A DNA stretch of 64,000 nucleotides from Brevibacterium sp. W7.2 (GCF_018137945.1 NZ_CP073089.1:682001-746000), one strand, 5' to 3'; counted from the stretch's first letter, positions 51,528 to 60,437 are shown. Notes: generated by a model from the sequence alone, not told the origin. A program made the numbers and translations.

Positions 51528-52175
51528 TCAGCCGTTGGCGGCTGCGGTGCCTTCGGTCGCGGTCGTGCCCTCGGTCGACGTCGTGCCCTCGGTGCTCGCA
51601 GCACCTTCGGTCGGGGTCGAGGTCTCGGTGCCGGTGCCCTCGGTCGAGGTCTCCTCGGTGGCGTCGTCGGTCGGCACCGCCGACGGCGACTCCGACGGGA
51701 GGTACTCCTCGTAGTAGGGGAGGACGTTGGAGAGGACCTGGGTCTCGATGGTCTGCTCCTGGCCGCCCGTGGAGACGGTGACGTCGACGAGGTCACCGGG
51801 CTTTGCGTCGATGGGGTCGACGATGAGCTGCTCGCTGTCGGTCGACTGGGGGCTCTCGGGATCCTGGATGAAGGTCTCGCCGGCGGGAACCGACTCGGAG
51901 AAGGAGTCTCCGGAGACCGCGACCGTGACGTTGGCCGCCTCGGTGCCCTTGTTGATGAGCGTGAAGAACAGCTGGGCCGGGCCCTCGCCGCTCTCGTCCA
52001 TGATGAGCAGGAGGCCGCGCACCTCGACGTCGCCGACCGTTCCCCACGCGCCGTCGCCGCCGTTGTAGCGGTACTCAGCCGTCTGCTGGGGGGAGATCAG
52101 GCTCGCGCATCCGCTGACGGGGATGACGAGCGCGAGGGCGGCAAGTGCGAGAGCTGCGCGGTTGTGCCGTTTCAT
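51528..52175 (-). CDS. Lipoprotein of unknown function, LpqE-like
   Basis: A 215-residue lipoprotein. The signal ends in lipobox VSGC (Cys23), followed by a beta-rich domain (GDVEVRGLLLIMDESGEGPAQLF; FFTLINKGTEAANVTVAVSG). The C terminus is a Thr/Glu/Gly-rich tail with TEGTTSTEGTT repeats (51530-51640). The gene is divergent from carD, as lpqE is in Mycobacterium, supporting an LpqE-like assignment by context. AAGGAG lies 4 nt before the ATG. TCTACA-N17-TAGTAT forms a probable promoter upstream. Confidence 0.75.
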   Translation of the reverse strand: MKRHNRAALALAALALVIPVSGCASLISPQQTAEYRYNGGDGAWGTVGDVEVRGLLLIMDESGEGPAQLFFTLINKGTEAANVTVAVSGDSFSESVPAGETFIQDPESPQSTDSEQLIVDPIDAKPGDLVDVTVSTGGQEQTIETQVLSNVLPYYEEYLPSESPSAVPTDDATEETSTEGTGTETSTPTEGAASTEGTTSTEGTTATEGTAAANG

Positions 52176-52494
52176 TGTGCTCCTTGAAGTGGCAATACAA
52201 GATCCGTCTGTATACTACCCGGTTTTTGACCAGCTGTAGAACCTTGTCTGTGAACTTCCCGAGGCGCTGACGCCAACACGAGTTGCCCGGCTGACGACGT
52301 GGCCGACGGTGACGAAGACGACAACCTGACCGTTGTTCTCTGCGCGTCCGCTGGGAGGCCTGGGCCGCCTCGGCGAGATCCTGACGACTGCGGCCAAAAA
52401 GGCCGAGCCTAGCATGAGGAAACCCCATCCTGGACGATTTCTGTGGCGCGCCTCATGGTAAACTGGGATTCCGCGAAAGGGGTTTGAAGAGAAT
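52176..52494. promoter_or_regulatory. Divergent lpqE-like/carD promoter region
   Basis: This 319-bp gap contains no gene. On the minus strand TCTACA-N17-TAGTAT probably drives the lipoprotein gene. On the plus strand TAAACT (52459-52464) is a likely carD -10 element, giving a leader of about 24-30 nt. A short GGCC-AAAAA-GGCC hairpin lies at 52392-52404, and CCGCCTCGGCGA lies at 52369-52380. Confidence 0.5.
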
Positions 52495-52977
52495 ATGAGT
52501 TTCCAGGTCGGCGACACTGTTGTCTATCCACATCACGGTGCAGCGACAATCCAAGAAATCAGGCAACGAACCATCAAAGGTGAGGAGAAACTGTATCTCA
52601 AGCTCCAGGTCGCCCATGGTGACCTCGTCATCGAGGTCCCCGCGGAGAACTGCGATCTCGTCGGCGTCCGTGACGTCGTCGGCGAAGAGGGTGTGGAGAA
52701 GGTCTTCAACGTCCTGCGGGCGGAATTCGTCGAGGAACCCACCAACTGGTCTCGCCGGTACAAGGCGAATCTTGAGAAGCTGCAGTCCGGTGACGTGATC
52801 AAGGTCGCCGAGGTCGTCCGTGACCTCTGGCGCCGTGAACAGGACCGCGGACTGTCGACCGGTGAGAAGCGCATGCTGTCGAAGGCTCGCCAGATCCTCG
52901 TCTCCGAGCTCGCACTCGCGGAGAAGAAAGAGGAGTCCGAAGCCGAAGCGCTCCTCGACGAAGTGCTCGCGTCCTGA
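52495..52977 (+). CDS. carD: RNA polymerase-binding transcription factor CarD
   Basis: A 160-residue CarD/CdnL protein. The N-terminal RNAP-interaction Tudor domain begins [17 protein letters not shown], and the C-terminal helical DNA-binding domain contains [17 protein letters not shown] and the conserved Trp in [15 protein letters not shown]. It stabilises the open complex at rRNA and other promoters. Order carD-ispD-ispF matches mycobacteria. The stop codon overlaps the ispD start (CTGA). Confidence 0.96.
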   Translation: MSFQVGDTVVYPHHGAATIQEIRQRTIKGEEKLYLKLQVAHGDLVIEVPAENCDLVGVRDVVGEEGVEKVFNVLRAEFVEEPTNWSRRYKANLEKLQSGDVIKVAEVVRDLWRREQDRGLSTGEKRMLSKARQILVSELALAEKKEESEAEALLDEVLAS

Positions 52978-53900
52978 GCACCTGCGTCATCGTCCCGGCC
53001 GCAGGGTCGGGCACGCGCTTGGGGCACACCGAGCCGAAGGCCTTCGTCCAGGTGGACGGTCGCACTCTGCTCGCGCATAGTCTCGACGCCATCATCACCT
53101 CGGGAGTCGCCACCACGATCGTGGTCGCGGCTCCCGAGGTGTTTGTGTCCCTCGCCGAGGCGGAGGTCGCCGAAGTGCGCCGACGGTTCGCGGGGGGTGG
53201 CGGGTCTGGTCGGGTCGGTGGTGGTGCCGAGGCTGACGTGAGTGGCGGCAGCGGTGCGGGTGCCCACGAGAGCCGCGTCCGCCCGGGGCAAGTCGAGATC
53301 ATCGTCGTCCCCGGTGGTGCCGACCGTGTCGAGTCCGTCGAGGCGGCCCTCACGGCAGCCGGTGACCCGGACATCGTCCTCGTCCACGACGCCGCCCGCG
53401 CGCTCACCCCGCCGGCGGTGTTCGACCGGGTGACCGATGCTGTGTCGTCCGGCGCCGAGGCGGTCGTGCCCGTCCTGCCCATGATCGACACCGTCCGCCG
53501 GGCCGAGGAGTCCCCGAGGCGGATCCCGCTCGACGATGACGCCGATCTCGAGCCGGATCCACCTCGGGAGCAGCCGGATCCACCTCGGGAGCACGCCGCC
53601 GATGTCGAAGTCCTCCGCGGCGACCTCGACCGGGGCAGTCTGCGGCGGGTCCAGACCCCGCAGGGCTTCACCGCCGAGACTCTGCGCCGCGCTCATGCGA
53701 GCTACCGTGAGGAAGTCCGGACACTCGGTGCCGGCGCCCGCGAGGCGACGGACGACGCGGGACTCGTCGAGCGCCTCGGCGTCGATGTCGTCGCGGTGCC
53801 CGGGGACGAGGAATCGCTGAAGATCACGTACCCGCTCGACCTCGTCCTCGCCGAGCACATCGCCCGCGAGCGCGGCCGGGCGCATCCCGCCTCGGTGTGA
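52974..53900 (+). CDS. ispD: 2-C-methyl-D-erythritol 4-phosphate cytidylyltransferase
   Basis: A 308-residue MEP-pathway enzyme that activates MEP with CTP. Conserved segments are [13 protein letters not shown] (CTP loop, about 5-17), [15 protein letters not shown] and [11 protein letters not shown]. The start is unusual: the CTP loop is essential, no ATG/GTG/TTG lies between it and the in-frame region upstream, and a CTG codon overlaps the carD stop (CTGA), so a rare CTG start is proposed. An in-frame TTG at 53019 would remove the loop. Typical IspD is about 230 residues; two inserts explain the excess, a Gly-rich one (about 72-100) and a PDPPRE repeat (about 194-207). Confidence 0.9.
   Translation: MSTCVIVPAAGSGTRLGHTEPKAFVQVDGRTLLAHSLDAIITSGVATTIVVAAPEVFVSLAEAEVAEVRRRFAGGGGSGRVGGGAEADVSGGSGAGAHESRVRPGQVEIIVVPGGADRVESVEAALTAAGDPDIVLVHDAARALTPPAVFDRVTDAVSSGAEAVVPVLPMIDTVRRAEESPRRIPLDDDADLEPDPPREQPDPPREHAADVEVLRGDLDRGSLRRVQTPQGFTAETLRRAHASYREEVRTLGAGAREATDDAGLVERLGVDVVAVPGDEESLKITYPLDLVLAEHIARERGRAHPASV
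53552..53593. repeat. Two 21-bp tandem repeats inside ispD
   Basis: GCCGGATCCACCTCGGGAGCA occurs at 53552-53572 and 53573-53593 (shown with one base over the unit start for clarity as GCCGGATCCACC...GGGAGCA). It encodes [14 protein letters not shown] and preserves the reading frame. Confidence 0.88.
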
Positions 53901-53993
53901 GAGCTCAGGCGTGCGCGCTGGCCGGCACCTATCCTGGAAGTCGACGACTGCCTCACCGCGCAGATGACTGCCTCACCGTTTAGGAGCCATGCG

Positions 53994-54473
53994 ATGACCA
54001 TTCCCCGGACCGGAATCGGTGTCGATGTCCATGCGTTCGCCGACGACCCTGACCGCGAACTCTGGGTCGCCGGCCTCCTGTGGCCGGGGGAGCGTGGCCT
54101 CGACGGCCATTCGGACTCCGACGTCGCCGCGCACGCGTGCTGTGATGCGCTCTTCTCCGCTGCCGGCATCGGCGACCTCGGTGCGCACTTCGGCGTCGAT
54201 CGCCCGGAGTTCGCCGGAGCGTCCGGGGTGAGCCTCCTCGCCGAGGCGGCCCGACTCGTCCGCGCAGCCGGGTTCGAGATCGGCAACATCGCCGTCCAGG
54301 TCATCGGGAACCGCCCGAAGATCGGCAAACGGCGCAGCGAAGCGCAGCAGGCGCTGAGCCAGGCGGTCGGCGCCGAGGTGTCCGTGTCGGGGACGACGAC
54401 GGATGCGCTCGGTCTCACGGGTCGCGGTGAGGGCGTGGCCGCGATCGCGAATGCGCTGGTGTACCGGCCATGA
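53994..54473 (+). CDS. ispF: 2-C-methyl-D-erythritol 2,4-cyclodiphosphate synthase
   Basis: A 159-residue MEP-pathway enzyme making the cyclic diphosphate. The zinc ligands are in GVDVHAF and [21 protein letters not shown] (cut: [11 protein letters not shown]), and the substrate region is IGDLGAHF; the C-terminal [19 protein letters not shown] is classic. ATG 53994 follows TAGGAG (53981-53986). A 13-bp direct repeat GACTGCCTCACCG (53946 and 53967) lies just upstream. The next gene overlaps its stop by 4 bp. Confidence 0.96.
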   Translation: MTIPRTGIGVDVHAFADDPDRELWVAGLLWPGERGLDGHSDSDVAAHACCDALFSAAGIGDLGAHFGVDRPEFAGASGVSLLAEAARLVRAAGFEIGNIAVQVIGNRPKIGKRRSEAQQALSQAVGAEVSVSGTTTDALGLTGRGEGVAAIANALVYRP

Positions 54474-55537
54474 GAATCCTCTTCCAAGGTGCGGGCGCGG
54501 TCGGCCTCGCGGGCGCTGCGCTGCTCGGTCACCGGCACGAGACGGTCGTCGTCACCCGAACCCCGCTCGAGCGACCGCGGGCTGCCTATCCGCGGCGGGT
54601 GCGGTGGCTGGAGGCATTGAGCGAATCGGACACCGGGGAACCCGGCTGGAGTGTCACCGAGGTCGCCGCGACGAGGCGGGTGACGGTCACCGATTGGGCC
54701 GGCATCGACGACGCCAGCGGATTCCGGATCGCTGCGGCCGACGATGACACGGGCGCGTCGGGTTCCCTCGGGACCGGCGTCTCGGTGGCGCGGGCCCGCG
54801 CCGCTGCCCAGCACGGGAAGCGCACGCGCCGTCGCGTGCCGACGACGTGGGATCTCGTCGTCCTCACCACTCGACCGGGCGATCTCGACGCGGCGGTCGC
54901 CTCGGCGATCAGGGCCGTCGCCCCGCGGTGGCTGGCCATCACGAGCCAAGTCGACGGGGACGTCGACATCGCGAAGGGGCTCTTTCCCGGCGCCGAGGTC
55001 GTCGTCTTCTCCCCGGCGTTCCTCTCCGAACGGCTCGATGCCGGGTCCGGAATCGAGCACGGTCATGAGGTGCGGTTCTGGTCGCCGTTCGGGGCACCGG
55101 TCTTCCTCGCCGCCGGTCCGAAGCAACCGCTCCGCGCACTGGCGCGTGAGCTCGGTCCGGTCGTCATCACCGTGCCGCTCGACGTCCTCATCGCCTCACC
55201 GGCGCTCTTCATTCCGTACGTGGCGCAGCTGAGTGCCGGGGGAGGGAAGTGGGATCGGCTGCTCGATCATCTGCGGTTGCCGAGCGCTGCCGCCGCCGAG
55301 GCGGTCCGTGCCGTCACCGGAATGCCGGTGCCGGTCGTGCCGGCGGTCGCCCGCATGGTGCTCGAGGCTGCCGACCGGATCTCGCCGATCCCGATGCGTG
55401 AGTATGCCGGTCGCCATTTCGCCAGACACGAGGGCCAGACGCTCGCGATGCTCGACGGGTGGATCAGCGCGGCCCGCGAACACGAGGCATTGAGCGCGCT
55501 GGCCGATGAACTGCGGGAGCGCATTGGCGGGCGCTGA
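54470..55537 (+). CDS. Ketopantoate-reductase-like protein
   Basis: A 355-residue protein with an N-terminal Rossmann motif ([20 protein letters not shown]) and a second conserved [16 protein letters not shown] strand as in the PanE/ApbA family. The middle has a low-similarity stretch (about 50-115). The C-terminal helical domain typical of 2-dehydropantoate 2-reductase is plausible, but key Lys and Asp/Glu catalytic residues could not be placed confidently. It is coupled to ispF by ATGA overlap. Could be a true ketopantoate reductase or a related dehydrogenase. Confidence 0.65.
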   Translation: MRILFQGAGAVGLAGAALLGHRHETVVVTRTPLERPRAAYPRRVRWLEALSESDTGEPGWSVTEVAATRRVTVTDWAGIDDASGFRIAAADDDTGASGSLGTGVSVARARAAAQHGKRTRRRVPTTWDLVVLTTRPGDLDAAVASAIRAVAPRWLAITSQVDGDVDIAKGLFPGAEVVVFSPAFLSERLDAGSGIEHGHEVRFWSPFGAPVFLAAGPKQPLRALARELGPVVITVPLDVLIASPALFIPYVAQLSAGGGKWDRLLDHLRLPSAAAAEAVRAVTGMPVPVVPAVARMVLEAADRISPIPMREYAGRHFARHEGQTLAMLDGWISAAREHEALSALADELRERIGGR

Positions 55538-55597
55538 GAACTCAGCGCCCGCCGGGTAGGGACTGAAGCGTCAGTCCGGGCGAGTCGGGGGACGTCA

Positions 55598-55891
55598 TCA
55601 GTCGTCGGCGTCGATGATGCTGCGCAGCGCGGCGAGGTGGGATCTGTAGGCGGAGAGACCCGCCGGTGTCAGCGACAGCCACTGCCGCGAGCGGCCGAGC
55701 CGGACGATGCTCGTCTCGTCGACGTAGCCTGCGTCGATGAGCTGTGACAGGTGCTTGCTCAGCGCCGATTTGGAGATGTCGAGGCGAGACTGGATCTCCC
55801 CGAATTCGATGCCCTTCGCCTGCGACAGCATTGCGCAGATGCGCAAGCGGATCGGGGCGTGGATGAGCGGATTGAATTCGGCGTCAGGCAC
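55598..55891 (-). CDS. MarR/ArsR-like winged-helix regulator
   Basis: A 97-residue winged-helix protein (FNPLIHAPIRLRICAMLSQ; LDISKSALSKHLSQLIDAGYVD; LGRSRQWLSLTPAG), the DNA-binding region being IsxSALSKHLS. GTG 55891 follows AAAGGA and overlaps the end of the upstream membrane-protein gene by 8 bp. It is the second gene of a two-gene operon and probably binds the paired GTTTCC-N5-GGAAAC operators before the first gene, making the operon self-regulated. The longer open frame upstream is inside the membrane-protein gene. Confidence 0.85.
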   Translation of the reverse strand: MPDAEFNPLIHAPIRLRICAMLSQAKGIEFGEIQSRLDISKSALSKHLSQLIDAGYVDETSIVRLGRSRQWLSLTPAGLSAYRSHLAALRSIIDADD

Positions 55892-56372
55892 TGCGGTGTC
55901 CTTTGCGCTTCGGCCAGTGCTTCTCGGCCGCGTCGAGGAGGACCGGGAGGAGGCAGAGAAGGCCAGCGATGATCGACCAGACACCGGACACGGTGTCTCT
56001 GTCATTGCCGAACAGTGACGCCACCACGGACGTCCCGCCGACAAGCAGCATCGCAATGCAGGCAAGTGTGAGGAGGACCTTCCACTGGATTCTGACGAAT
56101 CGATACCCCTTCGGACACCACACATACCTCACGAGAAGAACGACCTGGACGACCATGGCAGCGGTGAGCGCGATGACCGCGCCGAGAGCGATCGCTGAAC
56201 CGGGTGGTACCGCGAGGTTGGTCCAGGCGAAGCCGAAGTTCAAGGCTGCGCCGTACACGAGCAGCCACTTGGGGATGTGTCCGGAGGAGGTCTTCCTTTC
56301 CTCCCGGCGCGCAGCGAGGAGTGCTCGGCGCGCCTCTTCTCGGTCGTGGTCTGAGGTCTGTTGTGTTTCCAT
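55884..56372 (-). CDS. Membrane protein co-transcribed with a winged-helix regulator
   Basis: A 162-residue protein. A charged N terminus (EEARRALLAARREERK) precedes four membrane helices (LLVYGAALNFGFAWTNL; ALGAVIALTAAMVVQVVLLV; VLLTLACIAMLLVGGTSVV; GVWSIIAGLLCLLPVLLDA). ATG 56372 is leaderless: TAGAGT ends 7 nt upstream on this strand. The start codon lies within operator O1, so repressor binding would block both transcription start and translation. No family is recognised. Confidence 0.8.
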   Translation of the reverse strand: METQQTSDHDREEARRALLAARREERKTSSGHIPKWLLVYGAALNFGFAWTNLAVPPGSAIALGAVIALTAAMVVQVVLLVRYVWCPKGYRFVRIQWKVLLTLACIAMLLVGGTSVVASLFGNDRDTVSGVWSIIAGLLCLLPVLLDAAEKHWPKRKGHRSA

Positions 56373-56409
56373 AGAGGAAACTCTACATCAATGTTTCCAT
56401 GATGGAAAC
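56365..56409 (-). promoter_or_regulatory. Twin operators O1/O2 and leaderless promoter
   Basis: Two perfect inverted repeats GTTTCC-N5-GGAAAC: O1 at 56365-56381 and O2 at 56393-56409, centres 28 bp apart. On the minus strand TTTCCA (-35) lies in O2, TAGAGT (-10) lies between, and the ATG lies in O1. The repressor is probably the winged-helix protein encoded second in the operon. Confidence 0.75.
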
Positions 56410-56418
56410 ACAAAGAAC

Positions 56419-56453
56419 GGCCCCGCACCGCGCTGACTGCGCGGTGCGGGGCC
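56419..56453. terminator. Terminator downstream of the amino-acid permease gene
   Basis: A perfect 15-bp stem GGCCCCGCACCGCGC / GCGCGGTGCGGGGCC with a 5-nt loop. On the minus strand GTTCTTTGTG follows, a short T-rich tail, so it terminates the permease gene and insulates the operator region. Confidence 0.85.
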
Positions 56454-56503
56454 GACTCGAGGACCACCTCGGCGACGAGGACCGACTGATGCCCCTCTGA
56501 CGG

Positions 56504-57928
56504 TCATACCTCGGCGACGATGCCCTTCGCCCGCTTGCGGCGGGTCACGGCGATGCCGATGAGGTAGAGGGCGGCGGTGAAGATGAGCGTGCCGATGATC
56601 TGGGTGCGGACAGATTCGACGGTGAGGCCGAGGATGATGATGACGGCGATGCCGGCCAGTGCCGCGTACGTCAGCCAGGGGAACAGCCACATCTTCAGCG
56701 GCAGCGGGGTGCCGGCGGCCTCGGCGCGGCGGCGGAGGATGAGCTGCGAGACGAGGGTGGCGACCCACGTGACGATGAGCGTCGAGCCGACGATCTGGAG
56801 GAGGATGCCGAGCACCTCGGCGGCCCAGAAGTAGTTGAGGGCGACGGCGATGAAGCCGAAGACGGACGTCGCGAGGACCGCGGCGACGGGAACGCCGCGC
56901 CGGTTCGTGCGGCCGAGGCCGGACGGCAGCATCGAGCGGCGGGCCATCGAGAACGACATCCGGGAGGCACCGTAGATGTTCGCGTTCATCGACGACAGCA
57001 GCGCGATGACGATGACGGCGGCGAGGAGGGAGGCGATGAACGGCAGGCCCGCGGTGTCGAGGACGGCGACGAACGGCGAGTCGGCGAGGCGGGGATCGGT
57101 CCAGTCGAGGACGAGGACGATGATCGCCACCGAGCCGATGTAGAGGAAGAGGATGCGCCAGACGATCGTCTTGATCGCCTTCGACACCGAGCGGCTGGGG
57201 TCGGAGGTCTCGGCGGCGGCGACGGCGACGATCTCGATGCCGCCGAAGGCGAACGCGACGACGAGGAGTCCGGCGGCGACACCGGGGATGCCGGTGGGCA
57301 TGAAGCCGTCGGCGAAGATCTCGGTCGGGGGAGCCGCCGGGGTCCAGCCGAGGAGGTGGGCGATACCGAGGACGACGAAGAGCGCGACGAAGGCGACCTT
57401 GATGAGGGAGAACCAGAACTCGAACTCGCCGAAGCTGCCGGAGGTCGTGAGGTTGATCGCGGTGAAGACGACCATGATGATGAGCGCGAGCACCCACTGC
57501 GGAACCGACGGGAGGTAGCCGGCGACGATCTGTGCGGCGGCGGTCGCCTCGGCGGCGACGACGAGGCACAGCTGAACCCACCACAGGGCACCGACGGCGA
57601 ACGCGGCGGCCGGGCCCATGGCCTTGCCGGCGTAGTGGGAGAAGGCGCCGGGGTTCGGGTCGGCGGCGACGAGCTCGCCGAGCGCCCGCATGACGAAGAT
57701 GACGATGAGGCCGGCGACGACGTAGGACACGAGGACCGCGGGCCCGGCGGCCTGGACTCCCGCCCCGGAGCCGACGAAGAGGCCGGCGCCGATCGCCGAG
57801 CCGAGGCTCATCATGACGAGGTGGCGGGGCCGCATTCCGGCCTTGAGGCCGGAGCCGTCGGGGGTGGGCTGAGGGCTGGTGTAGGCGGAGTCGGCGGTCA
57901 CCGGCGACTGCGAATGTGAATCAGGCAC
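56504..57928 (-). CDS. Amino acid permease (AAT/GABA permease-like)
   Basis: A 474-residue APC-superfamily transporter with 12 helices. Helix 1 is MMSLGSAIGAGLFVGSGAGV, and the consensus amphipathic region is GEFEFWFSLIKV, typical of AAT-family members such as GabP, AnsP and ProY. The first about 30 residues are Ser/Pro-rich. GTG 57928 has TAGACT ending 6 nt upstream, a leaderless arrangement. Whether it supplies GABA to GabT cannot be told. Confidence 0.9.
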   Translation of the reverse strand: MPDSHSQSPVTADSAYTSPQPTPDGSGLKAGMRPRHLVMMSLGSAIGAGLFVGSGAGVQAAGPAVLVSYVVAGLIVIFVMRALGELVAADPNPGAFSHYAGKAMGPAAAFAVGALWWVQLCLVVAAEATAAAQIVAGYLPSVPQWVLALIIMVVFTAINLTTSGSFGEFEFWFSLIKVAFVALFVVLGIAHLLGWTPAAPPTEIFADGFMPTGIPGVAAGLLVVAFAFGGIEIVAVAAAETSDPSRSVSKAIKTIVWRILFLYIGSVAIIVLVLDWTDPRLADSPFVAVLDTAGLPFIASLLAAVIVIALLSSMNANIYGASRMSFSMARRSMLPSGLGRTNRRGVPVAAVLATSVFGFIAVALNYFWAAEVLGILLQIVGSTLIVTWVATLVSQLILRRRAEAAGTPLPLKMWLFPWLTYAALAGIAVIIILGLTVESVRTQIIGTLIFTAALYLIGIAVTRRKRAKGIVAEV

Positions 57929-58016
57929 CAGAGCAGTCTAACGGGCGCAGGGTGATGCCCGTCTCACGGGGTGGGGTGTGCCACGGTGATCCGTCGTTGT
58001 GGTGTAAGGGGTGTTG

Positions 58017-58125
58017 GGCTCGGTCGTCGTGGACTGTGTGCGGGGCTCAGTCGTCCCGGACGTCAGGCGGGACTCAGTCGTCCCGGACGTCTGGTGGAGG
58101 TCAGTCGTCCTGGAGGTAGACGAGG
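58017..58125. repeat. Tandem copies of the VOC gene 3' end
   Basis: Four units of about 27 bp containing CTCAGTCGTCCCGGACGTC or variants. The rightmost unit is the actual 3' end of the minus-strand VOC gene; the others lie beyond its stop, each carrying the stop-codon position (TCA on this strand), partly decayed. Confidence 0.7.
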
Positions 58126-58466
58126 CCGTTGCCGTCGGGGTCGGTGAACGAGAACATCGGCGGGACGCCCGGCCACCGCAACACCTCGTCGTTGTGGATC
58201 GTCACGCCGGCTGCCGAGATGCGCTCGTGCGCCTCCTCGGCGTCGGGTGTCTCGAGGCGGATGGCGACGGGGATCTGACTGCCCTGCGGGATGAGGACGA
58301 TCGCGATGTCCGACCCGGGCGGAGCCACCTCGACGATCCGATTGCCGGGCATCGGCTCACCGTCGTAGGTCACCGAGCATCCGAGGACGTCGGTGTAGAA
58401 GCGGGTTGCCTCGTCGAGGTCGCTGACGGGGACGGAGACGCTGATGATTCTGCTCGTCTTGGCCAT
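58101..58466 (-). CDS. VOC-family (glyoxalase/dioxygenase-fold) protein
   Basis: A 121-residue protein with the paired beta-alpha-beta-beta-beta fold (IISVSVPVSDLDEATRFYTD; MFSFTDPDGNGLVYL). It resembles bleomycin-resistance and glyoxalase proteins; the metal ligands are not conserved enough to assign chemistry. ATG 58466 has CACACT 6 nt upstream. The gene end is duplicated downstream. The longer frame upstream is not credible. Confidence 0.82.
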   Translation of the reverse strand: MAKTSRIISVSVPVSDLDEATRFYTDVLGCSVTYDGEPMPGNRIVEVAPPGSDIAIVLIPQGSQIPVAIRLETPDAEEAHERISAAGVTIHNDEVLRWPGVPPMFSFTDPDGNGLVYLQDD

Positions 58467-58574
58467 GAGACCAGTGTGGTCGACGCACCGCGCGGTGTAT
58501 AGGGGTGTGCGCGGCGGGACTGCCGCGTGTGCGACGGGACTGCCGTGCATCGCGCAGGTCTGACGCGGGCTGAA

Positions 58575-58622
58575 TGCCGAAGCGCCGCGACACCGTTTCA
58601 GCGGCGTCGCGGCGCTTCGGCA
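58575..58622. terminator. Long hairpin downstream of the MBL gene
   Basis: A perfect 17-bp stem TGCCGAAGCGCCGCGAC / GTCGCGGCGCTTCGGCA with a 14-nt loop. It lies after the MBL/mycothiol dehydrogenase operon and before the VOC gene. Confidence 0.8.
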
Positions 58623-58674
58623 GCCGGGCGGAGTCTTCGGGCACTGCGTCGTCGGGCACTCCGCTGGAGGAAAC

Positions 58675-59346
58675 TCAGCTCCCTCGCTTGATCCACTCCT
58701 CGAGGCTCGGCTTCTCCGCCTCGATCGACGTCGACTCGCCGTGGCCGGTGAGGACGATCGTCGGATCGGGCAGAGCGAAGAGCCGGTCCCTGATCGACTC
58801 GATGATCGTCTCGAAGCTCGAATGCGACCGCCCCGTCGCTCCGGGACCACCGTTGAAGAGCGTGTCCCCGGAGAAGAGCACCGGCCCGACCGCGGACCCC
58901 GCCCCCGCCGATGCGGGAACCGGCAGCCCGGTCTCGATGAAGAAGCTCGTCGACCCGGGGGAGTGACCCGGCGTGTGCAGCGCCCTGATCGTCACCCCGC
59001 CGACCCGCCACGTGTCGCCGTCGGAGATCTGCCCCTCGGGACGGTAGCCCTCATAGGTCATGTCCCAGAGCACGTAGTCATCCGGGTTGAGGTAGATCGT
59101 CGGATTCCCCACCCGGCTCGCGAAGTCACGGACAACGCCGACATGGTCGTCATGACCGTGCGTGAGGAGGATGGCCTTGACCTCTCTCGGTCCGACCGCC
59201 TCGGCGATGGCATCGACATCATGGGCGGGGTCGATGACGATGACCTCCGACTGATCCCCGACGATCCAGACGTTGTTGTCGACATCCCAGGTCCCGCCGT
59301 CGAGCGAGAACGTCCCGGACGTTACGACATGATCGATCCCAGCCAT
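58675..59346 (-). CDS. MBL-fold metallo-hydrolase (probable S-formylmycothiol hydrolase partner)
   Basis: A 223-residue zinc hydrolase of the metallo-beta-lactamase fold. The metal motif is LTHGHDDHVGV, with further ligands in TPGHSPGS, LFSGDTLF and LTGHGEST. A short Ala/Gly insert (VPASAGAGSAVG, about 143-154) sits between strands. It overlaps the mycothiol dehydrogenase gene by one base (TGATG), as in the Rv2259-Rv2260 pair, so hydrolysis of the S-formylmycothiol product is the likely task (inference from context). Confidence 0.88.
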   Translation of the reverse strand: MAGIDHVVTSGTFSLDGGTWDVDNNVWIVGDQSEVIVIDPAHDVDAIAEAVGPREVKAILLTHGHDDHVGVVRDFASRVGNPTIYLNPDDYVLWDMTYEGYRPEGQISDGDTWRVGGVTIRALHTPGHSPGSTSFFIETGLPVPASAGAGSAVGPVLFSGDTLFNGGPGATGRSHSSFETIIESIRDRLFALPDPTIVLTGHGESTSIEAEKPSLEEWIKRGS

Positions 59347-60437
59347 CAGACCTCCACCACCGATCGCAGCACGGTTCCCTCTTCCATCTTCGCGAACGCC
59401 GCCTCGACGTCGCCGATGCCGATCCGCTCGGTGACGAACTTCTCGAGCGGCAGTCGCTTCTGCTCATAGAGGTCGACGAGCATCGGGAAGTCGCGCTCGG
59501 GCAGGCAGTCGCCGTACCACGACGACTTGAGACTGCCGCCGCGACCGAACACGTCGAGCAGCGGCACGGTGAGCTCCATCTCCGGGGTCGGCACACCGAC
59601 GAGGACGACGGTGCCGGCGAGATCGCGTCCGTAGAACGCCTGCCGCCACGTCTGCGGCCGACCGACCGCGTCGATGACGACGTCGGCGCCGAAGCCGTTC
59701 GTCCGCTCCTGGATCGCGGCGACGACCTCGTCCTCGCTCATCCCCTTCGTGTTCACGGTCTCCGTGGCGCCGAGCTCCTTCGCCCACTCGAGCTTCCGGT
59801 CATCGATGTCGAGGGCGATGATCGTGCCCGCCCCGGCGAGGAAGGACCCGGCGATCGCCGCGCAGCCGACTCCGCCGCAGCCGATGACCGCGACCGACTT
59901 GCCGCGCGTGACGCCGCCGGTGTTGATCGCCGCACCGATGCCGGCCATGACTCCGCACCCGAGCAGACCGACGACCGCCGGATCCGACTCATCGACCTTC
60001 GTGCACTGGCCGGCGGCGACGAGCGTCTTCTCCGCGAACGACCCGATCCCCAGGGCCGGGGTGAGTTCGGTGCCGTCGGTGAGCGTCATCTTCTGCTCGG
60101 CGTTGTGCGTGTTGAAGCAGTACCACGGCTCCCCGCGCTTGCACGCGCGGCACTCGCCGCACACGGCGCGCCAGTTGAGGATGACGAAATCGCCGACCTC
60201 GACGTTCGTCACCCCCTCGCCGATCTCCGAGACGACCCCGGCCGACTCGTGTCCGAGGAGGAACGGGAAGTCATCGCTGATCCCGCCCTCGCGGTAGTGG
60301 AGGTCCGTGTGGCAGACCCCGCACGACTGGACGTCGACGACGACCTCACCGGGGCCGGGATCGGGAATGACGATGTCGGTGAGCTCGACCGGTGCGCCCT
60401 TGCTGCGTGCGATGACGCCCTTGACAGTCTGTGGCAT
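59346..60437 (-). CDS. S-(hydroxymethyl)mycothiol dehydrogenase (formaldehyde detoxification)
   Basis: A 363-residue zinc-dependent class-III alcohol dehydrogenase. Catalytic zinc ligands are in [10 protein letters not shown] and LGHESAG, the structural zinc in [15 protein letters not shown], and the NAD site is [14 protein letters not shown]. It oxidises the spontaneous formaldehyde-mycothiol adduct and so depends on the mshA pathway encoded elsewhere in this window. TAGGAGG precedes the ATG at 60437. Equivalent names are adhE2 or mscR. Confidence 0.93.
   Translation of the reverse strand: MPQTVKGVIARSKGAPVELTDIVIPDPGPGEVVVDVQSCGVCHTDLHYREGGISDDFPFLLGHESAGVVSEIGEGVTNVEVGDFVILNWRAVCGECRACKRGEPWYCFNTHNAEQKMTLTDGTELTPALGIGSFAEKTLVAAGQCTKVDESDPAVVGLLGCGVMAGIGAAINTGGVTRGKSVAVIGCGGVGCAAIAGSFLAGAGTIIALDIDDRKLEWAKELGATETVNTKGMSEDEVVAAIQERTNGFGADVVIDAVGRPQTWRQAFYGRDLAGTVVLVGVPTPEMELTVPLLDVFGRGGSLKSSWYGDCLPERDFPMLVDLYEQKRLPLEKFVTERIGIGDVEAAFAKMEEGTVLRSVVEV

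Noticed and set aside
52369..52410. Terminator with A-run between lpqE-like gene and carD
   Set aside because: The GGCC-AAAAA-GGCC stem is only about 4-6 bp and lies within a divergent promoter region; too weak to call as a terminator.
53019..53900. ispD starting at TTG 53019
   Set aside because: This would remove the CTP-binding loop [13 protein letters not shown] that every IspD needs.
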